From Toxoplasma gondii ME49 (lineage: Eukaryota; Apicomplexa; Conoidasida; Eucoccidiorida; Sarcocystidae): a stretch of 64,000 nucleotides of DNA. Position 1 is the stretch's first letter; each line of letters starts with the position of its first letter. The stretch is from contig NC_031475.1 of the NCBI RefSeq assembly GCF_000006565.2, forward strand, positions 3,858,522 to 3,922,521. Direction: 5' to 3'. The notes under the pieces are model-generated. The model had not been told where the DNA came from and made no database searches. It saw only the letters and a program-made list of their open reading frames with translations. The translations under genes and the position numbers were made by a program. Of the stretch, positions 26,301-38,526 are shown piece after piece.

Positions 26301-29148
26301 AAGCATTTAGTGGTGCATTTCGATTAACAGGGCCCCTACAGGGATATCTACGTTTTTGCTACTCTCGCGCATGCAGGGTCCGCATTTATGGAATCGCTCG
26401 GTAGACTGTTCACCCGGCACGGGGTTCGTTTCACATGGTGCTGTGCTTTCTGAACGTGAATCCCACTCAGGTTAGAGAGCTTGTCGACCGGCAAATGTCG
26501 AAAAAGTCTCGTGTTGAAAGATCGCGAGGAGTTCCGGGTTCATCTACGGAGAGTGCCTCACTGAGTCCGGAGCCGTTAAAAGTGGAGGCGACAGATCCGA
26601 GTCTGTTCCCGGGTCAACCAGACGGTGTCTCCCCGCAAGGCAGCCCACCAGATTCGACCTTGGAAAGTAGGCGCGGATCTGCTTCTGGTGGAGGAAATCT
26701 CGAAGACGAACATCTCCATGAAAATGTGCATAATGAAAAGGCAGTGGCTCTGAAGGGCACTCCAGTTAACTCGGCTACAATGCCTCGTGCCGCTGCCTCC
26801 GAGAAAGTTGAACGTAAGGGAGGCACTAGTATTTCTCTTCCTTATGATCCGGCGTCATTCTCTGGCCGTTCGATATTTCGCGACGAAACACTTGATGAAG
26901 CGCAGTAGACACGCAGTACGCGTTGACACTTGGCACGCCCTCGAGCACCACCGTTTCTACTTTCGAGACTGGAGGGACAGCCGGCTTGTAGTTATGAAGA
27001 TCATCTTGGCGGGCGAATCGTGTGTCTGTCGTGCCACTAGTGCAAGATGGTACCTCGCTTTATTTTGATGTCACTTATCCTCCAGGTGTGTCATCTACCG
27101 CTCAGCGGGGCAACCGGTGCCCTTTCTCTGGCTCCCTCCTCAACGCAGAGGCGCTTTCGCGGTCAGAGAAGGGGAACAAAGAGAGAGGTTCTCCCTGTGT
27201 GTCAGACCGAAAAACTGTGGGGATGAGGACAAGGCGGAGGACACCCGATAATGGTCGTGTATCAGAAGAGGGAGACGTTAGTTTCAAGCTGACAGCGGTG
27301 GAAGCAGCAACAGAGGCCGTGTTGCAACCGTCCCCCAGTGCCCCTGCTATTGCTGGCGTGGACACGAAAAAAGGGAGCAAGGCTCACGGCAAAAGAAGTG
27401 CCCTTGCGTTGTTTTCAACAAAACGCATCCGTGGGAAGTTGGGGGAGCTACTCAGTATTAACTCACATGGCTGGAGTGGTGACTCCTCTGATGATTCGAG
27501 CCTTGATGGCACAAATGTAGCGCACCGTCGAAGTGGCCGAGGAGTGCCGCACTTCTCAGGCTTCGGCAGCGATGTTCGGATTCGAGAGTACAGCGAGTTC
27601 TGCACGACTGTTACAGGCTCGGCTTTAGCCGTTATCATGCAAGATCGCTTGCTGAAAGTGAAATTTTATTCCTTAGCTCGGCACGCCTCCACCTTGATTG
27701 CCTCCCGCGTCACTCCCAAACAGAAGGCGTTGCTTCTTAGGCAAAACTCAGCATTCAACCCACGAGGCACTTCGTTAGCTATCGGAGATGGGGCAAATGA
27801 CGTGGCGATGATCCTGGCGGCCTCCGTTGGAGTTGGCATCTCCGGACGGGAAGGGTTGCAAGCTGCTCGGGCAGCCGATTTTTCGATCGGTGAATTCCGA
27901 CTTCTGCGGAAGCTGCTGTTTGTTCATGGGCGCGAGGCCCTTCGTCGAAATTGTATTCTTGTGTACGTATGCATTTTCCGAAATGCCGTTATGTGCTGGT
28001 GCACCCTTGCCATGAACTTTCTTTCTGGGTTTAGTGGGCTAGATGTGTGGAATACCTGGACGAAACAAGTCGTCTCCCTCGCTTTCACGTGTCTGCCTGT
28101 GCTTGGGTTCGTCACTCTTGATCGTCAGGTCCCGCATAGAGTACTTTTAGAAAACCCTGTCCTATACGAAATTATTCCTTCCACGTTGTGGCCGTATTAT
28201 ACTGATCATAGGGTGGTTCAAGCACGTGAGTGGGTAAACAATCTTATCCTTGATCCGGCATCCCGTTCATGCCGAGCGGTTGGGAGATTCCTATTCTGGC
28301 CATTCGCCCGGTGGGGTAACCGGATAGATCTCTCTATGATTTACGCATGGTTTCAGCATCGAAAGAAACCGGAAAATGACCGGTGTTACGGCACTCATTG
28401 TTTGCTTCTCTGGCTTGCCTTTGCCCTTTGGGTAGCTGTCTGCCAGTTGACATTTACTGTCTACAGCGTGGTTGGTGCGTGGACACCGAGCGTGAATAAG
28501 TCTCATGGCTTTACTTCGCTTCAGTTTGACTCGTTCTCTCATGTCATGGAATTGGGCTACATCATCATTGTAAACGCCGTCATTGCGGTGCTGTCTAACA
28601 CGTGGACAGTTATAGAAGTCCTAATACACGTCGGTGAGATTGTGGCAGCGCTTCTCTTTTGGGTCGTTATCTCGTACTGGAAATTGTTCTTGAACATCGC
28701 TGGAGCAGAGATGCTCCATGGAACGTACGTCCTTTGTTCCTTGTGTGCGTCGTATTACTTCGGCCTGACCATAACGATTATCGCTTGTCTGCTGCCGCTT
28801 CTGGCGCCCCTGGCGTGGCAGATGTCTCGCAAACCGACGCTAGAACAAGTTCTTGTTGAGCAGCTCAAATCAGGGACCTATAAACCAATCTCAGCCAGGC
28901 GAGGTCGTCCAGAAGGTGTGGCGTATGTTGCTGTGGAGAGTCCGCAGATGCGCCGAGGGACAGGAGCGCGTGGTGACGAAGAGGAGTACAAGGGTTTCGC
29001 CTTCACGCATGAGCCGATCTTCAGTGTGCTTCCCTCGCTTCAGGAGGCATACAAAGCACTCAAAAAGACAGGCGAAGGCGCGAAGGTGCTCCTTCGCAAG
29101 ACCCAGACATTAATTAAAGGTGGCGAGGGGAGTGATGCGAAGAAATAG
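16897..29148 (+). CDS. P4-type ATPase (phospholipid flippase family), eleven exons
   Basis: P4-ATPases flip aminophospholipids to the cytosolic leaflet. Exons: 16897-18559, 19414-19796, 20004-20189, 20735-22582, 22917-23139, 23710-23819, 24227-24275, 25193-25317, 26055-26111, 26471-26813, 27041-29148, about 2,364 residues. Exons 9 and 10 and the last junction are the least certain. Landmarks in order: N-terminal membrane pair (FSNFYFLCVAMLQLLP); actuator loop NVDGESNVKSR near residue 275; TM4 VPLDLF near 643; phosphorylation site DKTGTLT with Asp 696; nucleotide-domain YDASSPDE near 1117 and KGAD near 1352; VWVLTGDK near 1485; GDGANDVAMI near 1911; then FSGLDVW and the C-terminal membrane helices. 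Low-complexity insertions occur at about 330-540, 750-1110 and 1150-1310, and in exons 10 and 11. The family motifs DGET and PISL read DGES and PLDL. No cyclase domain follows, unlike the apicomplexan guanylate-cyclase fusions. A CDC50-type partner is expected but not seen here. Confidence 0.93.
20298..20323. repeat. (TA)n microsatellite in an intron of the P4-ATPase
   Basis: A pure TA run between the DKTGTLT exon (ends 20189) and the exon starting 20735. Confidence 0.9.
23207..23272. repeat. TA-rich imperfect microsatellite in an intron of the P4-ATPase
   Basis: TA repeats interrupted by TG steps lie in the intron between 23139 and 23710. Confidence 0.85.
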
Positions 29149-31878
29149 GCCAAGAAGTGCGGATGCCACAGCCGCTTTGGTGGACAGATTGCAGTCGCAA
29201 GCCGCCAGCGTGGACAATCCTTTTCTACTGTGGCGGCTTCTCCCTTTGTCGACGTAAGGGCAGACAGTGATTTTCGCTGCCAACATCTTCATGAGGTCGT
29301 GGTGTACCTGCCGAGCGTGGTATGCGAAATCAGCAGGTTACATCAGAATTGAGCACGCCTGACTTCACAGAACGCGTGATGGCACGCTGGCGAATCCCCA
29401 CCATTTCAGGGGCTCTTCAGAAGTACCTTGTTTTCGGTACATGAGCGAGCCCGTGTTTCATTGCCAATTTGAGAAAGGGAGTGATCACAGCACCATGGCT
29501 GTAAAGACGGATGTTTTGATTTTACTTGTTTGCTTTCTGGTATACCACCGTATCATCACGTGCAGTAGGCGCTGACAGCATTCAGGCGATGCCCATATTG
29601 GAAAGGCAATGGGAAGCGACTGAGAAATTCATTCATAGTGGGCTTCCTGGTGTTGGAATATTTGGGAAAGAAACGTGCTCGGTTCCTTTAGTATTGTGAT
29701 CTCAGTTTCGACGCAGACAGCATGGTTTTCGCCTGACGACGTTATATGCAAGCAGTGTTGATAGTACCGGGTGGTGTCGTCTTCACATCGATCTGTCAGT
29801 ATTTTAGTTCCTAAGACAGGGGTGGCACACATTCCTATCAGAAGCGCCACTTGTGTGCGAGTACAAGGTTGCGGCAGCAGTGCTGGGTCGGACTATAACA
29901 ACTTCAAATAACGATAGCTTTTATGGTGTCATTCATGTTCTGTTGCCATGGTATGTTACTGTCATTCTTGCTGGTACTAGTGGTAAGACTGTGTTGTGCA
30001 TAAGATATGGAAATCTATAAATTGCAGACAAATCCGATCAAAATTTCATTCTCCGTTTACTTCCAGACCGGGGGTCTTTTCATCCCCATCGCTGTACTAT
30101 TACACTACTGTCATTCCTACCTCAATGTCGTTACCAAAGGCCTTCCCAGAAACAAAACATGCGACGCAACGTATATCCGCTGCACGTCGGGATTCACGCA
30201 GAAGCTGCAGCCTCTGGAGAAACGGTGAAAAAGACAGCGCGTTCACAGTCGATAGCGTGGGTTTACCGGCAAGCCTGAGCTGCTTCGATTGTTTCGAATA
30301 ATCCGTTTCCTGCCAACGGCGCGGCTATGCCTCTTGTTCTTGGTGAATTGGTGATTTTCAAAACAGGATACTTGCTGAGCGTTAAAAATTCTATACAGTA
30401 TCTCCACACCCATAAAAGGGGATCCAGCGGTCACTCAAGAGATGCATGCCTCTGCCAGGGAATTTTCAGTACACAGCGTTCCTGTACAAGGCAGGCCTCC
30501 AGCCACACATTCCAAACAGGTTCCAGGCCAGTTGTTCCTCAGTCACAGACGTGCGAATTCCACTGGGTTTTCATCTGGTGCTTGCGCTGCTCTGTTGTTC
30601 TCGCCAGCACACACATATCCTTGCCCACTCGACCATTCGACCCTACCGGTCTCTGCATGTAGCAGTAGCCCTCACAACAAAACCTCTACGTTTCTTGCCA
30701 GTTCATCTCGTTACGTCTGCTCATACTGTTTTGGGGCAAGGGACAGTTCACAGACATGGCAGTCGTGTGTGGATGTCCAAGAAGGCGCTTTCGTCATTCG
30801 CGCATGTAGTGTGTTTGCTGTAAACAGCCCCCTCACAAGTATCCCGCTTCGTCTGGCATGGCACGTCCCAATGTCGGGGTGTCGCCTGCCTGGGGACGCT
30901 GTGATTGAATTTATATCACAACCTTGTGTGAATAACTGAGCCGTGCCACGTTTAGGATGGATCGTGGATGTGGCCCCTCGGGTCAACCTTTATCCGCTAT
31001 GCGCGTTGAAGCAAGAAATGCTTTCGGCGTTGCTGTTGAAAATCCCTTGATAGGAACTCCAGAGCGTTTGATTGGAAATAACGTGTCTTCGGCAGGATAC
31101 AGCCCATCAGCACATTTCCAAGGGGGGACTGCATTCTGCTGTTGCCACGTAAACGGTGACCAGACGCATTTGTACAGGGGATCACAAAATCGATAGACGG
31201 TGAAAGTGTGGAAATAGGTGTTCAAGCCCGGTGTCAGGAAAGTGACAGGACCACTTTTCCACAGTCAGATAACTGTAACGTGGGCAACCAGAGTCCATTC
31301 TGTTAAACATCGGTGTTTCATTCGTACGCAACCCTAACTCGTGAATGACAGAGTGCCCCAATGCCTCGTAAGGATAGGGTTACGACAGGGATGTGAAGAC
31401 TTCTGTCCGCAGACTGTTAATATGAGCAGCTATCAGCGATAGAGGTCATACTTTTGCTTCTCAGAGGATCCTCTCTCTGCTTTCCGAAAATCTTTGGGCA
31501 CACCTAATGCTTTTGATGTCACGAAGCATGACAGATGGGATTGACGCACTTTTGCCTGAATGAACGTGCTATGGATACGACAGTTCCTCTGAAGAGAGAT
31601 AGGCGCTGGCATTATCATCCATATGGGAGAATGGTATGCAACAAAACTAGTGCTGTTTATGAGCGGGGTTCGTGAAGTCAACTGCAAAATAGATACAAAC
31701 TGCTCCGAACAGACTGAAGCGTTACCGTCGCAGGGGATGCGCTTGCCCAAAAGTTGTCGTAACCCAAGCGGAGCATCCCTCGATGCAACGGTGAAACAGA
31801 TTTGGCGCCTTCCGCATCCCAGGGAAAGCTATTAGCCGTATGTCGGGGTGAAACGCGCCTGTCAGCGCACCCCGGAAA

Positions 31879-32166
31879 TTGACGCTAATCACTGAAATAG
31901 AAGATCAATTTCCACAGCAGTTGATCTACTTTTGTGCCAAAAGCACGGTCGGTCTCACTGTAGACGCAGTCAGCTACTACGTCGCACCTCAGGATCCTGC
32001 AAACAAAGCCATGGTTGTTTTATGGATCCTGCTTGTGCTAATCTTCAGTATAGGATTCCAACTTCGCCCATCTCGAATATCACAAGGCCTGCGATTCCTT
32101 GAGCAACGTTTATCGTCCAGTAGATTAGCTACTACCTTAGATCCTGGCGGATTGGCTCTACGCTAG
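31879..32166 (+). CDS. Small open frame with one predicted membrane span, unassigned
   Basis: The segment encodes 82-95 residues without an ATG at its start. It could be a terminal exon, since AG acceptors lie at about 31917-31920. It includes a strongly hydrophobic run (MVVLWILLVLIFSIGF) followed by a basic, Leu- and Ser-rich tail. No family is recognised. It may be spurious. Confidence 0.2.
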   Translation: MTLITEIEDQFPQQLIYFCAKSTVGLTVDAVSYYVAPQDPANKAMVVLWILLVLIFSIGFQLRPSRISQGLRFLEQRLSSSRLATTLDPGGLALR

Positions 32167-33102
32167 ACTAAAGCGGCGTTTCCAGTGACTACAACTTCCA
32201 AGCGAGAGGTTGTATAAAATACAATTCTGCAGTTGTCACGGGGAAGGTGCAAGAAAAGACGGGTCTGGTGGGTGCCACACTGCACAAAAACACGAAACCG
32301 TGATCTTGGAACCGGCTTCGCTGCCGAGACACCGCAACGCTCCGGTGTCAGTCACCACTCTGTTTCAAAGCAGTTTAAGATTCTCTTGCTCTTCGCTTCG
32401 TGCGTTCGGTTGTCTTTTGCACTTCTTTCAAGACGCCTCGGAGGTGCCTTCCCCGCTGTCCCGAATGAAAAACAAGACGTACCCACATCTCTTTTTTGCT
32501 ACCGTTCTCTTCCGCCACGCACATGTGTATTCATAAATACTGACTGATCTACACATGCATTTCGATAGACTCAAATGTATAAAAAGATATCTAGATATAT
32601 GCATATATATATATATGAATATTCGTGTATAGGTGTGTGTGGAAGAGTGTCTTAGAGTATCACTGGCGCGCCTCAGGCGAACGCCGGCCAGGCCGAACGA
32701 GGCGGCTTGAGTCGAGAACTTCCGCAGGTGTTGATGTGGCAGAGAGGCTGCGGGGATCAGTGGAAAAAACGTGGTTGAACGAATTCGGGTGTGCACCTCC
32801 TTGAGTTCTCAGTGTAGTCGGAACTGCAGTTACTCGAATCAAGGTTCCATTAAACGTTTTATTCAGCCACTCGTTCGAGAAAGCAGAAATCCGAGAGCGA
32901 GCGTCCGATCTTTGCGTCCGCCAAACCGTACAGCTCTACACATATCCATCTGAATATAGACAACGACGGCTATTGATAGAAATACATCCATGCATCCAGT
33001 TGCTTGCTTCCCGTTTAATTAACACGGCAACCGGCACAGACTGACATACGCCACCGACACAACTATCAAAAGACGCCCACCCCGTGTCCTTCATCCAAAA
33101 AA

Positions 33103-33105
<3 letters not shown>

Positions 33106-33138
<33 letters not shown>
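33106..33138. repeat. (TA)n microsatellite
   Basis: A pure TA run, followed at 33166-33221 by further TA tracts with a short CT run between, just 3' of the ARP6 coding end. Confidence 0.9.
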
Positions 33139-33141
<3 letters not shown>

Positions 33142-33498
33142 AATATTTATTCAAAGACACATGCATATACATATATATTTATATATATGCATCTCTCTCT
33201 CTCTATATATATATATATATGTTTTTAGATCCAAGGCTCAGTTCCGTTCTGTCGGAACTCAGTGAACTTTCCAAGACTGTCCACGAACTGAACAGCCAAT
33301 TCATGTGTACCATCTGCATTCAAGCTGCCCATAGGTCGACAAGAGTCTCCATCTCACCCTTTGGAAATACGTTCGTCTCATGGAAACTTCATCTGAAGTC
33401 TCACTTTCGACTTCTGTGCCCGGTGCCTCCCTAGTTCTCTTCCTTGTCTCCCCGCTTGGTTCGCAACCGTTCTCGAAGCTGAAACTCTCGCTGCTCTT

Positions 33499-36400
33499 CT
33501 AGTAAAGGCCTCCGTCCAGAGCACCTCGACCTGTGTGTTTGCCATTGGAGCGACAGAGAGGAGTTCCGGCTTCGCTGAATTGTTCTCTCGTCACAGCGTT
33601 TAAATCGAAAAGAGCTCGATCTGCGTATGAACAACTGGCGCCTCTCCAGACTGAGAACTGCGGCTCCGCCTCAGTGTAGATGTTCACGTCCCAGTGCTGA
33701 TGAAGCGGCCGAAAGAAAGACGGGAAGACGGAAATTAAGCGAAAGAAAAGAAGAAAGGGGGACACTAAAGAGAGTGCATAGATCACGAAGAGAAAGAAGG
33801 AGCGTCTGTGTAAAGGGCGACTGTATGAACACCGGAGACAAGAGAAAAGTCAGCAAAACACACAGATGCACCCATGCGCCCGGGATAACGTAGACGGGAA
33901 CCTACAGCTGCTCGATGAAAAGAGCTCTTCTAAGATCCACGACGATGTTTACTGAAAGCAGTCCACGAGAGAATCAAGAAAAAGTATCCGGGAGCTCTCT
34001 CAACAACATCAAGGAGACACCCAAGAAATCGGAGCCCAGCACGTCGTCGAACAGGCTCTGACACACGAAAGAAACAAACGAGGAAAGGCCCAAGAAACGA
34101 ATGAGGAATGGCTCTGGAGAAAAGAGTTGCACGGCAAATGCGGAGACAAAGAAAACCTCAGACTTACCTCAGGGAGAACAGCGCGGAGTTCTTGCCAAAG
34201 GCGCTGGCGCAAACCTGGGAACTGAGACGATCCGCCGACGAGGAGGATTTCGCTGCATGCGAAAGGCTGCAACTCTCGCGGTAGGAGAGAAATCGAGCGC
34301 TGAATCAGTTCGACGATGCCGCACTCTGAGCTTCCGACGTCTGAGGAAAAACAGAAAAGGATTCGTGGTATTTTCCAGAATACTCATCTTTTGACAGAAA
34401 TATAAGTCTCAAATTCGAGACGTGTCAATGCCGGGGAGGACTCTCGGGTGGGCTGGTGACCGGTACGTTCCAACGGGATTCACCTAGAAGAGTCTTGAAT
34501 AAAAAACGGTCCTAAGACGAGAATAACGAAACGCGCCTCTGGACATAACAAAGGAGCGAAAGAAGGGGAGAAAAATGGGAGAAAAGGAGAGAATCGAATA
34601 AAGATTTAGGGACAGGAAAAAGAAAGACGTGTGTGGATTCAGTGTCCTACAAGAGTTCATAGACCACTCGCTTGGAAGATGGATTTCGACGCCTTATCGA
34701 GCGTCGTCTAAAACGTAACCGAAAGAAAAAATTTACAATCCGAACATGGTTCACGAAAAACAGGACCGAGAGGTAAAAATACCGCTGACCTACTCTTGGT
34801 CTACCGAGGCCTCGACGAATCGCGGCATGACATCGCGCGAGGGGATAGACACTGAGAAACATTGAAAAAGGAGAGTGACCTCAGACGACCGATCCGTGGA
34901 TGCATTTCCAGCGACACTCGCCATAGTCTACAAGTCAGCTCTTCTTTCGTCACACTGACCCCACTGAATAAGACGACGCTGCTAGTCGAGCGTAGCGGAG
35001 GAGAAGAGGAGAGAAGCGGACAAGGCAGAGAAAGAAGAGGTTGATCCTCCACGTGAACGAGAAGCTGGACTCGAAGGGGGAGGCAAAACAGAGGTGGAGA
35101 CGCAGAGAGGGAGAAGGCAGAAGCGACAAGCCAGGCAAAGAGAAGGCAGACGAGAAGAGACAGCAGAACTACGAGAAAGGAGGTAAGACACAGAAGAGAA
35201 GAAAGGAGATGGGCGAGAAGAGAGAGCGAGGCGAGAGGAGAGAACGCAGAGAGGAGAGATGAAGACGGAGAGAAGCTACAGGAAAAGGCAAAGAGGAAAG
35301 ATGACGAAAGAAGGAACATAGATTGCCATTTGGAGATCTGCAGGCCGACGTATGTCCCTGTCTCTCCATCCACAAACACGACGGCCGCCTCTCTGTGTGT
35401 GTGCCTCGATGAGAAGAGACACTCCTTCTGTCGGACGATCCGTTTACGAAACGTTCACGTAGAACAGCAGGAGAGAAGAGAGGAAAGAGAAAGGAGACAG
35501 GAGAAGAAAGGGAAAGAGAAGGAGACATGGAGGTGAGGGACGGAAAAAGAACCGACGGGGAACGGAGGTGAACAGAAGGAAGAAGACAGGGGAGAAAGAG
35601 AGAACGCAGGAACTTCCGGTCCTTACCGGGAGGATGAAAAAGGACTTCTGGGACAGAGATGCGCTCTGTGCAGAGTCGAACCGTTCGTTCTTCCTTCGAA
35701 CTTCCACCACCTGGAGAAGCGCCCTGGGCAGAAACGCTTGAGACAGAGTCGCTCGTCTCCACTTGGGTCTCGTTCTCAGAGAGAGGCGCCTTGAAGAATG
35801 AGAGAATTGCTGCATTCTGGGACACAACAGAGTCCACAGGGATCGAAGAAATCCGTTTCGACAGCTCTCTCAAACGCGGAAGAGACCTAACAAGAAGCGG
35901 CAGACAGACACGCAGTCTGCTCCCTGCTTCGCAACTTCTTTCGCAGACCTCTGTCTTGAAGACCTCTCTCGAGCTTCCCTCGGATCTCCTCTTGCTTTAA
36001 GTCTTGCATACCGTCTTCTTTGAATTTCATAGCCTCTCCCCACTTTTATTGGTTTTCTTTTCAGCGTTTAGCTTGATCAAATACAAAGTCGCCGACGAGA
36101 TACCCACCTGGTGTTCCCTGAAGCGGCTTCGCCCTTGAGGGGGTTAGCAGACCTCGGTGACTCACAGCATCATCTTCAAGCGGTTCTGCGCGGTTGCCTT
36201 TCTTTGTCGCTTCCTTGCTTCACCTTCCACGTGTCTTCTGTTCTTCGGTTGCATTCATTTTCTCTTTGCTTTTTTCCATGCCCACTCCTTCTTCTCTGTG
36301 TGTCCTTCTCTTCCCATCGCCTCTTCTTCGCTCCTCCTTCTTTCTCTTTCTCTCTCTCGCTCCTTGTTCTTCACGGTTCCTTTTCCTCTCCGCTCTCCTC

Positions 36401-36940
36401 TTTTCCACCTTCTTCCCTGCTCCTTCCTCCGTTTGGCAATTCCTTTCGTTCGTTTCCTCTTCAGGTTCGAGATTCGCTTACCGAGGCTCCGGGTCCGTAC
36501 TCGGGCAGAACGACTTCCTTGAAGAGGTGAGAGCGCTCGAGGCAAGGCGCCCCCCCACCTGCGACCGTCGCTTCTCTCCGCGCTCTCTCCAGTTGAGCGT
36601 CGAAGTGTCTCGACACAAAGCAACTCGTCTCTTTCATCTGAAAAAGAAAAACTCAGGAGAACGCGGCCGCACAGGTGGTCTCGTGAGGAACGCCTCTCCT
36701 GGGCGAGACAGCCGTCTCCACCCAGCGAAAAGGGACGCCCCGCCTTCAGAGCTCAAACCCAGTCAGAACCTGAATCCAGAAACGTCAGCATGCATGTCCG
36801 CAAAGTCACCCACACACGCATGTACATGTGCTCCAGCACTTCGCGTATATCTCTACAAATGCAAACGCATATGCAAAGGCAAATAGGTATACACATATGT
36901 ATACATATATTTACATATGTTTACATATATATGCATATAC

Positions 36941-36977
<37 letters not shown>

Positions 36978-37220
36978 CAGATACACACACATATCAACAC
37001 GGGTGTGCATCCCAGCATACAAACATCCACAAACGTGTATGCATTCAGATATTGAAAATGATCTCGACCAAGCCATTCCTACTTGTGGAGATGTATGCAT
37101 GTCTATATGTGCACAGCAACACACATATGCATATATATATATATATATATATATATGCCAGTACATGACAGTAACTTTTTTCAGATGTATCTACAACTAC
37201 ATCTACGACTCTATGCATGT

Positions 37221-37276
<56 letters not shown>

Positions 37277-38422
37277 CGTAGGTGGGCACTGTATGCTCAC
37301 CCGCTGGACAAGAAGTTCGTTCCTCTCGAGGTTGAGAGATCGGAATCCACACAAGTTTTTCAGAACAGTCGTCAACAAATTCCCCCCGACAGAGGTCCGG
37401 AGCGCCGCTCTCTCGACAGGCTGCAGGTCCATGTACGGCACCACCATCGAGCCGCTGAAGCCGACATCCACCACGAGGCCGCACAGCTTTCCTTTGAAAA
37501 CCGAGTTTTCTGGAGAACTTGAGAAGTCGGAGAAAGAAGCGCCAGACAGAGACGACGAAGAGGAAAGGAGACTCGCAGACTTCACGCCGAGTCGCATTGA
37601 GGCTTCGTCGCGAAAGTCGCTCTTGCGTCTCCGCGGTCCCCCGCTCGCAGGTTTCCGTCCGGCGTCCCTCTGGACTTCTCCGACTATAGGGCGACGCCCG
37701 TTGGTCTGCGAACCCACCTGTCCCTGTCCCTCACTTTCTCGCTTTTCCTCAAGTCCTGAGTGTCCCTCGAAGCCTCGACTGCCTCTCTCTGCCCTCTCTG
37801 TCTCCAGTCTCGGCCCTCTGTACCACCTCACGACGTCGGGGGCGAGGGGCTGTCTCCCCGGTTTCTGGGAGGTACGTACACCCAGTGGAGCATCCGGCGA
37901 GTCGCCCGTGTCTCTGCACAAGAAGTTCTCCCCTCCGTCCTCTTCTTCTTCGATGGGTCCGCTGAGGAAGGCGAAGGGGACGGCCTGTTGCGCGGGGACG
38001 AAAAGGACCTGCTTGAACTGAAAGTCTTCGAAGAGGACTTCGCTAAGGGCATGTCGGACGCCCGGCGGCGCGAGGAACGGCTCGGTGACGATGACGCCTT
38101 TCTCGGCGATCTGCGCGGCCGACAGGTTCATGTATCGCTTGTGGGAGAAGAGAACTTCCCAGAGGTCGCGAAGCATCTCGACGTCGGAGAAGAGCGGCGA
38201 AGGCGCTGAGGAGGCAGAGGCTGAGGGCCTCAGACAAAAGTAGTTCGAAGAAAGCAAAACATCGTCGCCGTACAACAGCATGCCTTGGTTCTGTCGCTCG
38301 CGGACTTGGCCCACGCAGGAGTTCAGAGTGTGGAGAGGCCGCGCCTCTCCCGCGAAGCCCACCTTCAAGCAGCCAGTGCCATTGTCCAGAACCACCGCTG
38401 GAGCAGAGTCATAGGCCAGCAT
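33499..38422 (-). CDS. ARP6: Actin-related protein, ARP6 type
   Basis: ARP6 is a nuclear subunit of SWR1/SRCAP-type complexes that load histone H2A.Z. The ATG-started first exon (38422-37301) begins APAVVLDNGTGCLKVGFAGE, the actin nucleotide-binding start. It also contains EKGVIVTEPFLAPPG, FEDFQFKQVLFVPAQQAV, a 110-residue charged insert and VVDVGFSGSMVVPYM. Next come 36637-36559 (MKETSCFVSRHFDAQLERAR), 36513-36482 (VVLPEYGPGAS) and probably 36117-36085 (GTPGGYLVGDF). An exon ending at 35627 (RLCTERISVPEVLFHPP, open from about 35997) has an unresolved 5' edge. The last two are 34340-34168 (SEILLVGGSSQFPGLRQRL) and 33696-33499 (VWRGASCS, NAVTREQFSEAG). The CYVS-like segment and the C-terminal VTREQF/EAG end are ARP6-like rather than typical of actin. 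ARP6 identity is from family memory. Confidence 0.85.
36890..36978. repeat. TA-rich and (GA)n tract in an ARP6 intron
   Basis: Imperfect TA/TACA repeats run directly into about ten GA units. They lie in the intron between the exons at 37301 and 36637. Confidence 0.85.
37128..37157. repeat. (TA)n microsatellite in an ARP6 intron
   Basis: A near-pure TA run in the same intron as the longer tract at 37221. Confidence 0.85.
37221..37275. repeat. Long (TA)n microsatellite beside the ARP6 first donor site
   Basis: About 55 bases of uninterrupted TA, the longest pure run in the window. It ends about 25 bases downstream (in transcript sense) of the 5' splice site at 37300. Confidence 0.95.
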
Positions 38423-38448
38423 GCTCGCAGAAAAAGGAGAAAGAGAGA

Positions 38449-38526
38449 GGGCGTTGGAGAGAGCGGAGAGAGGGCGTTGGAGAGAGCGGAGAGAGGGCGT
38501 TGGTGAGAGCGGAGAGAGGGCGTTGG
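38449..38526. repeat. 23-bp tandem repeat upstream of the ARP6 start codon
   Basis: Units beginning GGGCGTTGG start at 38449, 38472, 38495 and 38518, an exact 23-base period with small changes (GGAGAG versus GGTGAG). The tract lies in the presumed 5' leader of ARP6, within a purine-rich stretch that continues to about 38600. Confidence 0.9.

Larger units (their letters stand above)
29149..33498. other. AT-rich gap between convergent genes, with unassigned open segments
   Basis: The P4-ATPase and ARP6 end toward this gap. Plus-strand open segments occur at 30442-30939, 30957-31196, 31624-31835 and 31879-32166, in different frames. None has a recognised motif. The gap closes with TA tracts. 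It should also contain both 3' untranslated regions. It could hold a short unannotated gene or a decayed one; I cannot tell which. Confidence 0.4.

Noticed and set aside
34801..35379. Minus-strand 192-codon frame rich in Leu, Ser and Phe
   Set aside because: It lies in an ARP6 intron made of polypyrimidine sequence, so the hydrophobic runs come from CT-rich DNA.
36790..37281. Tyr/Ile/His-rich plus-strand open frame
   Set aside because: It is the translation of TA and TACA microsatellites inside an ARP6 intron.
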